A stretch of DNA of 64,000 bases from Erysipelotrichaceae bacterium NK3D112. GTDB taxonomy: Bacteria > Bacillota_I > Bacilli_A > Erysipelotrichales > Erysipelotrichaceae. Below, piece after piece: positions 35,131 through 43,231 of this stretch. The DNA lies in assembly GCA_000701725.1 (NCBI GenBank), contig JNJQ01000003.1, forward strand, positions 62,001 through 126,000, in the 5' to 3' direction. The translations under genes and the position numbers were made by a program. The notes beneath the pieces are model-generated. The model worked only from the letters and a program-made list of their open reading frames with translations, ran no database searches and was not told the DNA's origin. Position 1 is the first letter of the stretch, and each line of letters opens with the position of its first letter.

Positions 35131-35966
35131 TATTGTTTGGAAAATCTTCTGCGGAATGTGCAGTGACGGCAAAGCTCCTCTGTAATTCTGTAATTCCTGA
35201 ATCCTTCCGTCATGCGTGTATAACGCTCTGAGGAAAGGATTTCTGAAAGGGTCTGTGAGAAGAGATTGCCGAGTGAAATCTTTCCTTCCGCATCCAGACA
35301 GCAGGGCACAACCGTTCCGTCACTTAGAACCGCGATCTGTTCCAGTGCGCCAAGGCAGGTGCCGGATAAGCTGTTTTCTTCGGTGTTTTCAGCAGGCCAT
35401 TCAAACGGATTGGAGTAATCAACATAGACACCAGGCAGGATCTTCTGATTTCTGATTCTGCCGCTGTCTTTGAAGGTATAACGATGCTGCAGGATGTTGA
35501 GACACTGCTTTGTTTTAGGCAGTTCCATCTGATCATCCCGCCAGAAGCGCAGCTCACAGAACGGATGGCCAACGGCTGATGCGGTTTCAATAAAGTCCAG
35601 AATCGGTTTCATGAATGTTTCCGGATCAATCTTCTGATATTCCACCGACTGCAGCGAGAAGGAAATCTTGCGCAATGCGGGATGATTCACTAGATCCATA
35701 TGATCTTTGAGAAACGCGGCATTGGTGACCAGCTGCACATGACATTCATGCGCTGCGGCGATGTCCATGATTTCATGAATCTGCGGATGCATCAATGGTT
35801 CGCCCTGAACATGCAGATAAATATACTTTGTCAGCGGCGCCACCTGGTTAATGACATATTCGAATTCCTGCAAATTCATCATGCGGGGTGCACGGGTGTT
35901 TTTTGCGCAGAAAGCGCATGACAGATTGCAGATATTTGTGATTTCGATATAGACACGTTTGATCAT
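35130..35966 (-). CDS. Radical SAM protein with SPASM-like C-terminal cysteines
   Basis: A 278-residue enzyme with the radical SAM cluster motif CNLSCAFC (Cys 13, 17, 20), the SAM-binding GEP motif (HVQGEPLMHP) and C-terminal cysteines (TCLGA, VPCCLD, LCRHC) typical of an auxiliary iron-sulfur cluster in SPASM/twitch proteins. The substrate is unknown, and no precursor peptide is evident beside it. It lies 15 nt after tcdA on the same strand, so the two are probably cotranscribed. No clear ribosome binding site is seen. Confidence 0.85.
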   Translation of the reverse strand: MIKRVYIEITNICNLSCAFCAKNTRAPRMMNLQEFEYVINQVAPLTKYIYLHVQGEPLMHPQIHEIMDIAAAHECHVQLVTNAAFLKDHMDLVNHPALRKISFSLQSVEYQKIDPETFMKPILDFIETASAVGHPFCELRFWRDDQMELPKTKQCLNILQHRYTFKDSGRIRNQKILPGVYVDYSNPFEWPAENTEENSLSGTCLGALEQIAVLSDGTVVPCCLDAEGKISLGNLFSQTLSEILSSERYTRMTEGFRNYRITEELCRHCTFRRRFSKQ

Positions 35967-35981
35967 AATTTTTCGTGTGAT

Positions 35982-36737
35982 TTATTTCTGAGGCTGCCAG
36001 TTGATCAGGTCCATCACCACTTTTGAGGCGATCAGAAGTCCTGCCGCAGGCGGCACAAAGGGGGAGGAAGCGGGAATGGAGCGGCGCACCGGCTCATCAG
36101 GATCACGGTCAGGATTGCTCTTTTCAAGCTCTTCAAGACTGATCAGAGGTTTGATCGGCTTTTCCGCCGAACTGACAACGCTCAGTTTTTTCACACCGCG
36201 CTTACGCAGTTCATGCCGCATGATTTTTGATAGCGGATCGCCGGAGGTTTCATAGAGATCAGTCAGTCTCAGTTTTGAGGGATCCAGACGGTTGCCGCAT
36301 CCCATGGAGGAAATGATCGGGATATTGCGTTTCTGCGCTTCCAGGATCAGATCAATTTTCGCAGTGACTGTATCAATCGCATCAACGATATAATCCATAT
36401 TGTCAAAATCAAATTCATCCTTTTTATCAGGGAGATAGAAACAATCATGAACGATGACATTGATATCCGGATTGATATCAAGAATCCTCTGCTTCACCGC
36501 TTCTGTTTTGGGCATGCCCAAGGTGGAATGCAGCGAGATGATCTGGCGGTTGAGATTGCTGAGGGCGACGGTGTCATTGTCAATGATTTCCAGTGTGCCG
36601 ACGCCGCTTCTTGCAAGTGCCTCAATCACATATCCGCCAACACCGCCCGCACCGAAAACGGCAACGTGTTTTGTGCTTAAGAGCTGCGAAGCCTCTTTGC
36701 CGATCAGTGCTTCCGTTCTGATATTCTGTGAATCCAT
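35982..36737 (-). CDS. tcdA: tRNA threonylcarbamoyladenosine dehydratase TcdA
   Basis: E1-like, ATP-dependent enzyme that cyclises t6A at tRNA position 37. The 251-residue protein has the nucleotide motif VFGAGGVGGYVIEALARSGVG, DNDTVALSNLNRQI and the VVDAIDTVTAK-type segment (YIVDAIDTVTAKIDL). GGGAGG lies on the reverse strand before the ATG. It is transcribed away from truB from its own promoter and leads into the radical SAM gene. Confidence 0.92.
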   Translation of the reverse strand: MDSQNIRTEALIGKEASQLLSTKHVAVFGAGGVGGYVIEALARSGVGTLEIIDNDTVALSNLNRQIISLHSTLGMPKTEAVKQRILDINPDINVIVHDCFYLPDKKDEFDFDNMDYIVDAIDTVTAKIDLILEAQKRNIPIISSMGCGNRLDPSKLRLTDLYETSGDPLSKIMRHELRKRGVKKLSVVSSAEKPIKPLISLEELEKSNPDRDPDEPVRRSIPASSPFVPPAAGLLIASKVVMDLINWQPQK

Positions 36738-36759
36738 ATGGGACCTCCCGTTATTGAAT

Positions 36760-36787
36760 ATTTTAGCGGCAGACGCTCATTTTGCAA
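36760..36787 (-). promoter_or_regulatory. tcdA promoter
   Basis: On the reverse strand TTGCAA (36787-36782) and TAAAAT (36765-36760) with a 16 nt spacer. Confidence 0.7.
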
Positions 36788-36820
36788 TGATTCTGCCAAT
36801 ATGGGCAATGAAAAGACCGT

Positions 36821-36848
36821 TTGTAAATCTTCTGTGTGCTGATATAAT
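36821..36848 (+). promoter_or_regulatory. truB promoter, giving a nearly leaderless message
   Basis: TTGTAA (36821-36826), 16 nt, then an extended -10 TGATATAAT (36840-36848). The expected start, about 36855, is 3 nt from the truB ATG. Confidence 0.8.
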
Positions 36849-36857
36849 ATCGTCGCT

Positions 36858-37700
36858 ATGGACGGAGTGATTTTACTGAATAAACCTTCCGGAATGACCA
36901 GTTTCGACGCGGTTAGAAGACTGCGCCGCATTTTCAATGAGAAAAAGATCGGCCACACGGGAACCCTTGATCCCGAGGCGAGCGGTCTGATGATTGTCCT
37001 TCTGGGAAGATATACAAAAATGCTGCCATATTGCGCAGCTGACAGGAAAACCTATCACGCGACTTTTTCGTTTGGCAAAGCGAGTGATACGGAAGATGCC
37101 TGGGGCACGTTCATTGAGGAAAGAGAACCGTCTTTCCATTCGCAGGAAGAGCTTGATGAAGCCGCGAAGAAAATGACAGGCAGCCTGATGCAGGTGCCGC
37201 CGATGTATTCCGCCATCAAAAAAGACGGCCGCAAGCTTTATGAATATGCCCGCAAAGGAATTGAGGTGGAGCGTGAAGCACGTCCCATTGAGGTTTCCAT
37301 GCTGAAAGTCGCCAGAACCGGTGAAAATGAATTCACCATGGACGCATGTGTTTCCAGCGGAACCTATATCCGCACGTTAATCGTGGATTATGCAAAACAG
37401 CTCGGTGAGCTGGCTTATATGACTTCGCTTGTCAGAGAGGGCATTGACCATCTGTCACTGGCTGATGCGTGCACATTTGAGCAGCTCGAATCCGGTGCAG
37501 AACTGACTGATCCTTTATGCGTGATCGATCAGTCTTATGAGCGGGTTGAGCTGTTTGCGGAAAAAAAGGTGCGCAACGGCATGAGCATGGAACTGAGCGG
37601 ATATGGCGACAGAATCGTCTTTGTTGATCATAGAGAACCCTGCGCTGTCTATGCCAAGGAAGCGGACGGTCTTTATCACTGTCAAAGGGGGCTGTGGTAA
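36858..37700 (+). CDS. truB: tRNA pseudouridine(55) synthase TruB
   Basis: Makes pseudouridine 55 in the T-loop of tRNAs. The 280-residue protein starts MDGVILLNKPSGMTSFDAV, has the catalytic Asp in GHTGTLDPEASGLM, and YSAIKKDGRKLYEYARKG. There is no ribosome binding site; a strong promoter ends 9 nt before the ATG. ribF follows with a 2 nt gap, so the truB-ribF pair is intact while its usual upstream neighbour rbfA lies 8.6 kb away. Confidence 0.96.
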   Translation: MDGVILLNKPSGMTSFDAVRRLRRIFNEKKIGHTGTLDPEASGLMIVLLGRYTKMLPYCAADRKTYHATFSFGKASDTEDAWGTFIEEREPSFHSQEELDEAAKKMTGSLMQVPPMYSAIKKDGRKLYEYARKGIEVEREARPIEVSMLKVARTGENEFTMDACVSSGTYIRTLIVDYAKQLGELAYMTSLVREGIDHLSLADACTFEQLESGAELTDPLCVIDQSYERVELFAEKKVRNGMSMELSGYGDRIVFVDHREPCAVYAKEADGLYHCQRGLW

Positions 37701-37702
37701 TC

Positions 37703-38641
37703 ATGCGGGTCATCAATATTTACGCCGGCGGTCATAACCGGCAGAAGACAGCCTTATGCGCATGTATCGGCTATTTTGACGGCATGCATAAAGGCCATCA
37801 GGCGCTGATTGCGGAAACGATCAGCCTCGCTAAAGAAAAGCACTGTGAAAGCGCGCTGATCACATTTGATCCCGATCCCTGGGTAACCATCAAGGGAATC
37901 AAAGAGGTTCATCACATCACCACCATGCGCCAGCGCATCAATATCGCCGTATCTCTCGGCATCCAGAACATCGTGATTCTCAAATTCACAAAAGAGATGT
38001 CTGAACAGAGTCCGGCTGAATTTATTGAAAAGACCCTCGGTCAGCTGAATCTGTACGGTCTGGTGTGCGGATTTGATTTTCATTATGGCTTTAAGGGAGC
38101 GGGAAACTGCGAATCATTGCAAAACGATGCGCCATATGAAGTGCGTGTGGTTGAGGCGGTTGAGGATGAATCCGGCAAGATCTCCAGCACCAGAATCAGC
38201 GCCGCGATTGAACAGGGAAATATGGAAGAGGCCGCGCGCATGCTCGGCTATGAATATCAGATTGACGGAACCGTGATCCATGGCCGTCATATCGGCACCG
38301 GCATGGGATTCCCGACTGCCAATGTCGGCTACTCCACAGAATACATTCTGCCAAAAAAAGGCGTTTATGCATGCTATGCGAAAATCGGCGGAAAAAAGAT
38401 CAGGGCAATGGTCAATATCGGTCATAATCCGACCGTCAATTATACGGACAGAATGTCGCTGGAAGCGCATCTGATCGATTTTAAGGGCGATATTTACGGC
38501 CGGATGATTACCGTATCATTCATCCGTTATCTGCGCCCGGAGATGAAATTCCGCAACGCTGACAACCTGGTCATGCAGCTGGATCAGGATCTTCGTGATA
38601 CCAACCGGATACTGGATGCTTATGAACAGTCTGTTTCTTGA
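37703..38641 (+). CDS. ribF: Bifunctional riboflavin kinase/FAD synthetase
   Basis: Converts riboflavin to FMN and then FAD. The 312-residue protein has the N-terminal nucleotidyltransferase domain (ACIGYFDGMHKGHQALI, ITFDPDP, VCGFDFHYG, ISSTRIS) and the C-terminal kinase domain (GTGMGFPTANVG, ICIGHNPT-like VNIGHNPTVN). The ATG at 37703 is preferred to the GTG at 37694 because the AAAGGGGG at 37685 would overlap the latter. The 3' end overlaps the methyltransferase gene. Confidence 0.95.
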   Translation: MRVINIYAGGHNRQKTALCACIGYFDGMHKGHQALIAETISLAKEKHCESALITFDPDPWVTIKGIKEVHHITTMRQRINIAVSLGIQNIVILKFTKEMSEQSPAEFIEKTLGQLNLYGLVCGFDFHYGFKGAGNCESLQNDAPYEVRVVEAVEDESGKISSTRISAAIEQGNMEEAARMLGYEYQIDGTVIHGRHIGTGMGFPTANVGYSTEYILPKKGVYACYAKIGGKKIRAMVNIGHNPTVNYTDRMSLEAHLIDFKGDIYGRMITVSFIRYLRPEMKFRNADNLVMQLDQDLRDTNRILDAYEQSVS

Positions 38642-39938
38642 ACAAATGAAAGAACTGCTCGGCGATGAGTATGAGCAGTATCTTGCTGTGCTGGATCAGC
38701 CGGCAGGACGCGGAATCCGCGTCAATACGCTGAAAACAACAGCCGATGAACTCTTTGAACTCGCCGATCTCACGGTGCAGAAGAGTCCTTTTGCGGACAA
38801 TGGCTATTATGTGAAAGCGGAAAGCAGTCTCGGCCGTATGAATGCGTATAAGGCCGGTCTTTTCTATGTCCAGGAGCCAAGCGCCTCATCCGCTGTTACC
38901 ATACTTGATCCCAAACCCGGCATGAAAGTGCTGGATCTTTGTGCCGCACCGGGCTCCAAATCAACCCAGATTGCAGAAAAACTCGGATCAGACGGATTTC
39001 TCTGTCTGAATGAATATATGAAAAACAGAATCCAGCCGCTTGTTGAAAATGTGGAACAGCACGGCATCAGCAACGCCATGATTCTCAACAATGATACCGC
39101 CGATATTGCAAAGGCCTTTCCGGAATTCTTTGATGCTGTTTTATGCGATGCGCCTTGCTCTGGCGAAGGCATGTTCCGCAAGGAGGAAGAAGCGGTCAGG
39201 CAATGGAGTCCCGAATATGTTGAGCTTTGTGCGCAAAGACAGCGGGAAATTCTGGACAATGCCGAAAAATGCCTGAAACCGGGCGGCGTACTTGTCTATT
39301 CAACCTGCACCCTCAACCGCATTGAAAATGAAGAAACCGTTCTGCATTTTCTGAATGCGCATGATAACATGGTTATGGAGGATGCCGGTGTGACATTCGG
39401 CAGAAAGGCATTGATCAGCGATCATCATATTGACCGGGCTGTGCGGATTATTCCCATGGACGGGGGAGAAGGCCATTTCATTGCGAAAATGCGCAAACAG
39501 GGCACTTCTCAGAATGAAAAGATCAGAACACTTCCGCAAAGCAGAATCCCTTCGGAAGCAGATGCTTTCTTCAGGGAAATGCTTTCAACACAATATCCTT
39601 ACCATTACGTATTCCGTGATCGTGTCTATGGCGGAAGCGCGCCTTTTTTCGAAGCGAAAGGCTGCCGGCTGATCCGCAATCAGGTATATCTCGGTGAAAT
39701 CATCAAAAAGCGCTTTGAGCCGTCCCATCAGTTCTTCATGTCTTCTTACAGCAGCTTCAGACGCACGGTGCAGCTGAGCGATGAAGAGGCTGAGAAGTAT
39801 CTTCATGGAGAACAGATTCCGCACCCCTGTGCAAAAGGCTGGTATGCCGTGATGTGGCACGGCCATGCTTTGGGCGGCGCGAAAAGCGACGGCACTTACC
39901 TGAAAAACAAATATCCGAAACAGCTTCGTCTTCGCTAA
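38622..39938 (+). CDS. RsmF/NOP2-Sun family rRNA cytosine-C5 methyltransferase
   Basis: SAM-dependent RNA m5C methyltransferase of 438 residues. Motifs: LDLCAAPGSKSTQIAEKL (SAM binding), the motif IV Pro-Cys in CDAPCSGEGMF, and the catalytic Cys in VYSTCTLNRIENE. The C-terminal part (GWYAVMWHGHALGGAKSDG) is the PUA-like RNA-binding region of the RsmF/YebU group. The ATG at 38622 is used; it overlaps ribF by 20 nt, implying coupling. The exact rRNA target is unknown. Confidence 0.9.
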   Translation: MNSLFLEQMKELLGDEYEQYLAVLDQPAGRGIRVNTLKTTADELFELADLTVQKSPFADNGYYVKAESSLGRMNAYKAGLFYVQEPSASSAVTILDPKPGMKVLDLCAAPGSKSTQIAEKLGSDGFLCLNEYMKNRIQPLVENVEQHGISNAMILNNDTADIAKAFPEFFDAVLCDAPCSGEGMFRKEEEAVRQWSPEYVELCAQRQREILDNAEKCLKPGGVLVYSTCTLNRIENEETVLHFLNAHDNMVMEDAGVTFGRKALISDHHIDRAVRIIPMDGGEGHFIAKMRKQGTSQNEKIRTLPQSRIPSEADAFFREMLSTQYPYHYVFRDRVYGGSAPFFEAKGCRLIRNQVYLGEIIKKRFEPSHQFFMSSYSSFRRTVQLSDEEAEKYLHGEQIPHPCAKGWYAVMWHGHALGGAKSDGTYLKNKYPKQLRLR

Positions 39939-39952
39939 GGAGTTTATCAGTT

Positions 39953-41320
39953 ATGAAACTCAGTCTTTTCCGTTTCATTGACGAAACAATTGAATTGTAC
40001 GAACGAAAGATGCCTGCCTTTCAGTATGCGGAAGGGCAGATCAAAAACGCATTCTATACAATGTTCAACGAAGGGGAATCGGTTGTTTCCTTCCGGACCC
40101 GGATCAAGAGCACCAATTCCCTGAAAGAAAAACTGATCCGCAATCAGTTCTATCTGGATTATGAAAAACCCGAGGATGCGATTGAGCATCTGAGCGATCT
40201 GATCGGCATTATCATGCAGTGCAGATTTATCCGCAATGAGGCAGAGCTCTACAAGCAGCTGTTCAAGTACTTTGAAGTATCCTCTGACGGCTACAGCGCA
40301 TGCCTGATTGATAAGAACATCTATCTCAATCTGCGTATGCCCCAGCCCCAGATCCAGCGCAACGGCTTCACGATTTTCCGGATCGACGGATATTATGTGT
40401 TCAATGAGTCCAGAATCAATTTTGAGCTGCAGATTAAATCGCTGGTTCACACATTCTGGAGTGAAATCGAGCATGAGGTTGTTTACAAGAATCCCGACTT
40501 TGTCATGTATGACTCGTTCAACCGCAATATGCTCGGCGCCATCCGTGACAATCTGGATGTCGTGGACAGACAGCTGGAAATCATGTACAAGGAAATCTCC
40601 TATGAATCCAAACGCGCGCAGATCGGCATGGACGAACAGGGATTCAAGGTGTTTGTGGCAAGAAGCGTCAACGACCTGGTCAACCGCAAAATGAAAGAGT
40701 CGGTCGGCTTCACGACGGATTTCAAAAAGTGCTCGGCCACCATTGCACAGTACATTTATATTCATGAATTCGCCAACGGTGAAAACAACCGTGAAAAGAT
40801 GATCATGTATCTGGAGATGCTCAGTGCTCTGAGTGAGGCACCGCTTGATTTCTCGGAACAGATCAAACTTGAAAAGGATTATCACAGCGATGATCCGTTT
40901 GTTGAAAGGCTTGGCAGATATCTCATGAGCCAGCTCAATGTGAATTTCCAGTGGCATGTCTTCTTTACCATGCTGTTTATTATCCAGCGTGAAAATGACA
41001 CGGAAGACTTACGCAATTTCTGCAAAGTCATCAAGCTTCTTCTCATTCAGCCGCGCTGGTATGCGAACTGTTTCAGCCGGTTTGAGACAAAGCAGGCGGA
41101 AAGCGTGAGAAATGATCTGATGGAAATCCTGCTGGATGCCCTGATTGATGCCAACACAATCAAGATCATCTACGAGGACAATCTCTACCGCTGCATGAAT
41201 ATCTTCAGGGCATTTGTCGATAGGATCAATGAGCGCTATCAGACCTATGAGGCCTATGTGAATGAGAGCCAGCAGATCCGCAACGATCTGTATCATCAGA
41301 TCGCCATTCTTTTCCACTAG
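39953..41320 (+). CDS. RelA/SpoT-like nucleotidyltransferase domain protein, divergent
   Basis: A 455-residue protein with an N-terminal region resembling the (p)ppGpp synthetase fold: RIKSTNSLKEKL (residues 50-61), SDLIGI (81-86) and the catalytic-type Glu in FELQIKS (158). The Arg that normally follows D-x-x-G-x is Ile here, and the Y-x-S-x-H substrate loop reads DGYSACLI. Synthetase activity is therefore doubtful. The C-terminal 250 residues are helical and unrecognised. AAGGAG lies about 10 nt before the ATG at 39953. It follows the methyltransferase gene. Confidence 0.65.
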   Translation: MKLSLFRFIDETIELYERKMPAFQYAEGQIKNAFYTMFNEGESVVSFRTRIKSTNSLKEKLIRNQFYLDYEKPEDAIEHLSDLIGIIMQCRFIRNEAELYKQLFKYFEVSSDGYSACLIDKNIYLNLRMPQPQIQRNGFTIFRIDGYYVFNESRINFELQIKSLVHTFWSEIEHEVVYKNPDFVMYDSFNRNMLGAIRDNLDVVDRQLEIMYKEISYESKRAQIGMDEQGFKVFVARSVNDLVNRKMKESVGFTTDFKKCSATIAQYIYIHEFANGENNREKMIMYLEMLSALSEAPLDFSEQIKLEKDYHSDDPFVERLGRYLMSQLNVNFQWHVFFTMLFIIQRENDTEDLRNFCKVIKLLLIQPRWYANCFSRFETKQAESVRNDLMEILLDALIDANTIKIIYEDNLYRCMNIFRAFVDRINERYQTYEAYVNESQQIRNDLYHQIAILFH

Positions 41321-41332
41321 AATCAAAATGTG

Positions 41333-41338
41333 TATAAT
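41333..41338 (+). promoter_or_regulatory. -10 box of the Asp23/Gls24 gene
   Basis: TATAAT 24 nt before the ATG, between the RelA-like stop and an AAGGAG. No good -35 is visible. Confidence 0.5.
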
Positions 41339-41361
41339 AAGTAGGATAGAAGGAGATTCAT

Positions 41362-41688
41362 ATGGCACAGGATTACATCGTATTGGATGATCAGAACGAA
41401 AACGGCATGATCGCAATCAATAAATCTGTCTTCAAGGCTATCGCGGAAATCAGTATTGATGAAATCGAGGAGGCATTCCAGGTTCCCAATTCCAGATTTA
41501 CCAAGCCGCTGAATATCAAAATCGAAAACAACCGCCTCAACATCGAAGCGGATGTCAAACTGAAATACGGCGCCAATGTCGAGCAGACATGCGAGCTTGT
41601 CCAGAACCGGATTTATGAGAACATTCTCTTCATGACCGGCTTCAAGGCAAACAATGTGACTGTCAATGTCAGCGGATTTGAAAAATAA
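41362..41688 (+). CDS. Asp23/Gls24 family envelope stress protein
   Basis: A 108-residue protein with the family layout: a short N-terminus, IAINKSVFKAIAEISIDEI, then alternating strands ending in NILFMTGFKANNVTVNVSGF. Members localise to the cell envelope or respond to alkaline and cell-wall stress. The usual GV before the strands is replaced by a longer hydrophilic segment, so it is somewhat divergent. AAGGAG precedes the ATG. Confidence 0.82.
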   Translation: MAQDYIVLDDQNENGMIAINKSVFKAIAEISIDEIEEAFQVPNSRFTKPLNIKIENNRLNIEADVKLKYGANVEQTCELVQNRIYENILFMTGFKANNVTVNVSGFEK

Positions 41689-41690
41689 GC

Positions 41691-41719
41691 TTGACATTAT
41701 TCGTGATTGATTGTTTAAT
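41691..41719 (+). promoter_or_regulatory. infC-rpmI-rplT promoter
   Basis: TTGACA at 41691-41696 and TTTAAT at 41714-41719 with a 17 nt spacer. The -35 begins 2 nt after the Gls24 stop. Confidence 0.85.
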
Positions 41720-41725
41720 TACTGA

Positions 41726-41868
41726 GTACATTGAAATAACGGAAAGAAGAAGCACCGCTTCTCGCCCGAAGTCCGAAGGACCTGGGCAATAAGGCCGAAG
41801 AAAAATGACTATGATTTTTTCGGACAGGTGCGTGCTTCGCACCTGTTTTTCAATACTGGGAGGACCAC
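41726..41868 (+). promoter_or_regulatory. L20 leader (infC operon attenuator)
   Basis: About 140 nt between the promoter and infC end in a strong terminator hairpin CAGGTGCG / CGCACCTG (41825-41845) plus five T, placed before the infC ribosome binding site. In Bacillus, L20 binds this leader and favours premature termination. The segment CCGAAGTCCGAAGGACCTGGGC upstream could form part of the L20 site; I describe only its position (41768-41789). Confidence 0.8.
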
Positions 41869-42417
41869 TTGGGAAGGATCAAGAATAACAAAAACAGAAG
41901 AAAAGAACCCACCGATCTCGTAAATGAAGACATTCGTTTCAAGGAAGTGCTTGTTATCGGTCCTGATGGCGAACAGCTCGGCGTCATGATGAGAAGAAGC
42001 GCACTTGAGAAGGCGTATGACATGAACATGGATCTGTTGTGTGTGGCGCCGAATGCAAAGACTCCGGTATGCAAGATTGTCGACTATGGCCGCTACCGCT
42101 TCGAAGAGCAGAAGAAAGCAAGAGAAGCGAAGAAAAAGCAGCATGTCACCGAGATCAAACCTCTGCGCGTTTCACCGGTCATCGATGAAAACGACTTCAA
42201 CACCAAGCTGAACCAGGCCCGCAAATGGATCGAGGAAGGTCAGAAAGTCCGCATTGACATGAGATTCAGAGGACGTATGATCACCCGCCAGGAAGTCGGC
42301 AAGGAAATCATCAGCAAATTCACAGAAGCTATTTCAGACATTGCGGAAGTCAGCAAATCAGCATCGCTTGAAGGCAACACAATGTCGGTAATATTCTCAC
42401 CGAAGAAGGGCAAGTAA
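41869..42417 (+). CDS. infC: Translation initiation factor IF-3
   Basis: Prevents premature subunit joining and checks start-codon pairing. The 182-residue protein has the N-domain (NEDIRFKEVLVIGPDGEQLG) and C-domain (KEIKLRVSP-like KPLRVSPVIDENDF, then RFRGRMITRQEVG). The start is TTG at 41869, with GGGAGG at 41858-41863. Unusual infC starts (often ATT) are known to allow IF-3 autoregulation; here it is TTG. First gene of infC-rpmI-rplT. Confidence 0.96.
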   Translation: MGRIKNNKNRRKEPTDLVNEDIRFKEVLVIGPDGEQLGVMMRRSALEKAYDMNMDLLCVAPNAKTPVCKIVDYGRYRFEEQKKAREAKKKQHVTEIKPLRVSPVIDENDFNTKLNQARKWIEEGQKVRIDMRFRGRMITRQEVGKEIISKFTEAISDIAEVSKSASLEGNTMSVIFSPKKGK

Positions 42418-42428
42418 AGGAGAACGAT

Positions 42429-42650
42429 ATGAAAGCAAAAGCAAAGAAGCCTAAGAATTACAAGATGAAGACAAAGAAAACCTTTGCAAAGCGCAGCAAG
42501 CTCACAGGCACCGGCAAACTCAAGGTGCAGCATAACTATGTTTCACACTTCGCTGCAAACAAGTCTCACAAGCAGAAGATTCACCTGGCTAAGAGCACAA
42601 CAGCTCATGCAACAGATGTAAAGCGTGACATTCAGCTGCTTCAGGGTTAA
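42429..42650 (+). CDS. rpmI: 50S ribosomal protein L35
   Basis: Small basic large-subunit protein of 73 residues. The KMKTKKTFAKRSKLTGTGKL segment and the HNYVSHFAANKSHKQKI block are typical of L35; the product has a slightly longer N-terminus (MKAKAKKPKNY) than the usual 64-66 residues. AAGGAGAA precedes the ATG. It lies between infC and rplT in the conserved order. Confidence 0.95.
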   Translation: MKAKAKKPKNYKMKTKKTFAKRSKLTGTGKLKVQHNYVSHFAANKSHKQKIHLAKSTTAHATDVKRDIQLLQG

Positions 42651-42670
42651 TTACAGGAGGTCAATGAAAG

Positions 42671-43033
42671 ATGAGAGTTAAAGGATCAACACCTACGCGC
42701 AACAGACGCAAGAAGGTTTTAAAGGCAGCCAAGGGTTATTTTGGCAGCAAGCATCTTCTGTACAGGACCGCCAATGAGCAGGTCATGCACTCACTGAAGT
42801 ATGCTTACATCGGAAGAAAGCAGACAAAGCGTGAAATGCGCAAGCTCTGGATCGCAAGAATTAACGCTGCAGTCAGACAGTATGATCTGTCCTACAGCAA
42901 GTTCATGCACGGTCTGAAGCTGGCTGATATCAACATCAACCGCAAGATGCTCTCCGAAATCGCAATCCACGACGAGAACGGATTCAAGGAAATCGTTGAA
43001 GCATCCAAGAAAGCTCTTGAAGCTGCAAAGTAA
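42671..43033 (+). CDS. rplT: 50S ribosomal protein L20
   Basis: Essential early assembly protein of the large subunit and probable repressor of its own operon through the L20 leader. The 120-residue protein starts [25 protein letters not shown] and has [41 protein letters not shown] lies upstream. Last gene of infC-rpmI-rplT; no clear terminator follows, and a tRNA promoter begins 3 nt after the stop. Confidence 0.97.
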   Translation: MRVKGSTPTRNRRKKVLKAAKGYFGSKHLLYRTANEQVMHSLKYAYIGRKQTKREMRKLWIARINAAVRQYDLSYSKFMHGLKLADININRKMLSEIAIHDENGFKEIVEASKKALEAAK

Positions 43034-43035
43034 TC

Positions 43036-43064
43036 TTGCATTCTGAGTCTTCTTATAGTATTAT
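43036..43064 (+). promoter_or_regulatory. tRNA-Glu promoter
   Basis: TTGCAT at 43036-43041 and TATTAT at 43059-43064 with a 17 nt spacer. A hairpin ACGGGAAA / TTTCCCGT (43073-43095) lies between it and the tRNA. Confidence 0.75.
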
Positions 43065-43100
43065 TAACAAGCACGGGAAATCAGGTGTTTCCCGTACTGC

Positions 43101-43177
43101 GGCGTGTTGGTGAAGCGGCTCAACACACTGCCCTCTCAAGGCAGCATTCACGGGTTCGAACCCCGTACACGTCACCA
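43101..43177 (+). tRNA. tRNA-Glu (anticodon CTC)
   Basis: A complete cloverleaf of 77 nt including encoded CCA. Acceptor GGCGTGT pairs with ACACGTC (one G-U), the D stem is GTG / CAC, and the anticodon stem CTGCC / GGCAG encloses CTCTCAA with anticodon CTC. The T stem ACGGG / CCCGT encloses TTCGAAC. The discriminator is A. The variable loop is 5 nt. Confidence 0.93.
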
Positions 43178-43187
43178 TTTATAAGTT

Positions 43188-43215
43188 AACCCGCGATGAG
43201 CGGGTTTCTTTTTTT
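43188..43215 (+). terminator. Terminator of tRNA-Glu
   Basis: AACCCGC (43188-43194) pairs with GCGGGTT (43200-43206), followed by a long T tract. Confidence 0.85.
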
Positions 43216-43231
43216 GATCAGGAGGAACCTT

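Noticed and set aside
43073..43096. ACGGGAAA / TTTCCCGT hairpin as rplT terminator
   Set aside because: No T tract, and it lies after the tRNA-Glu promoter, so it is more likely part of the tRNA precursor leader.
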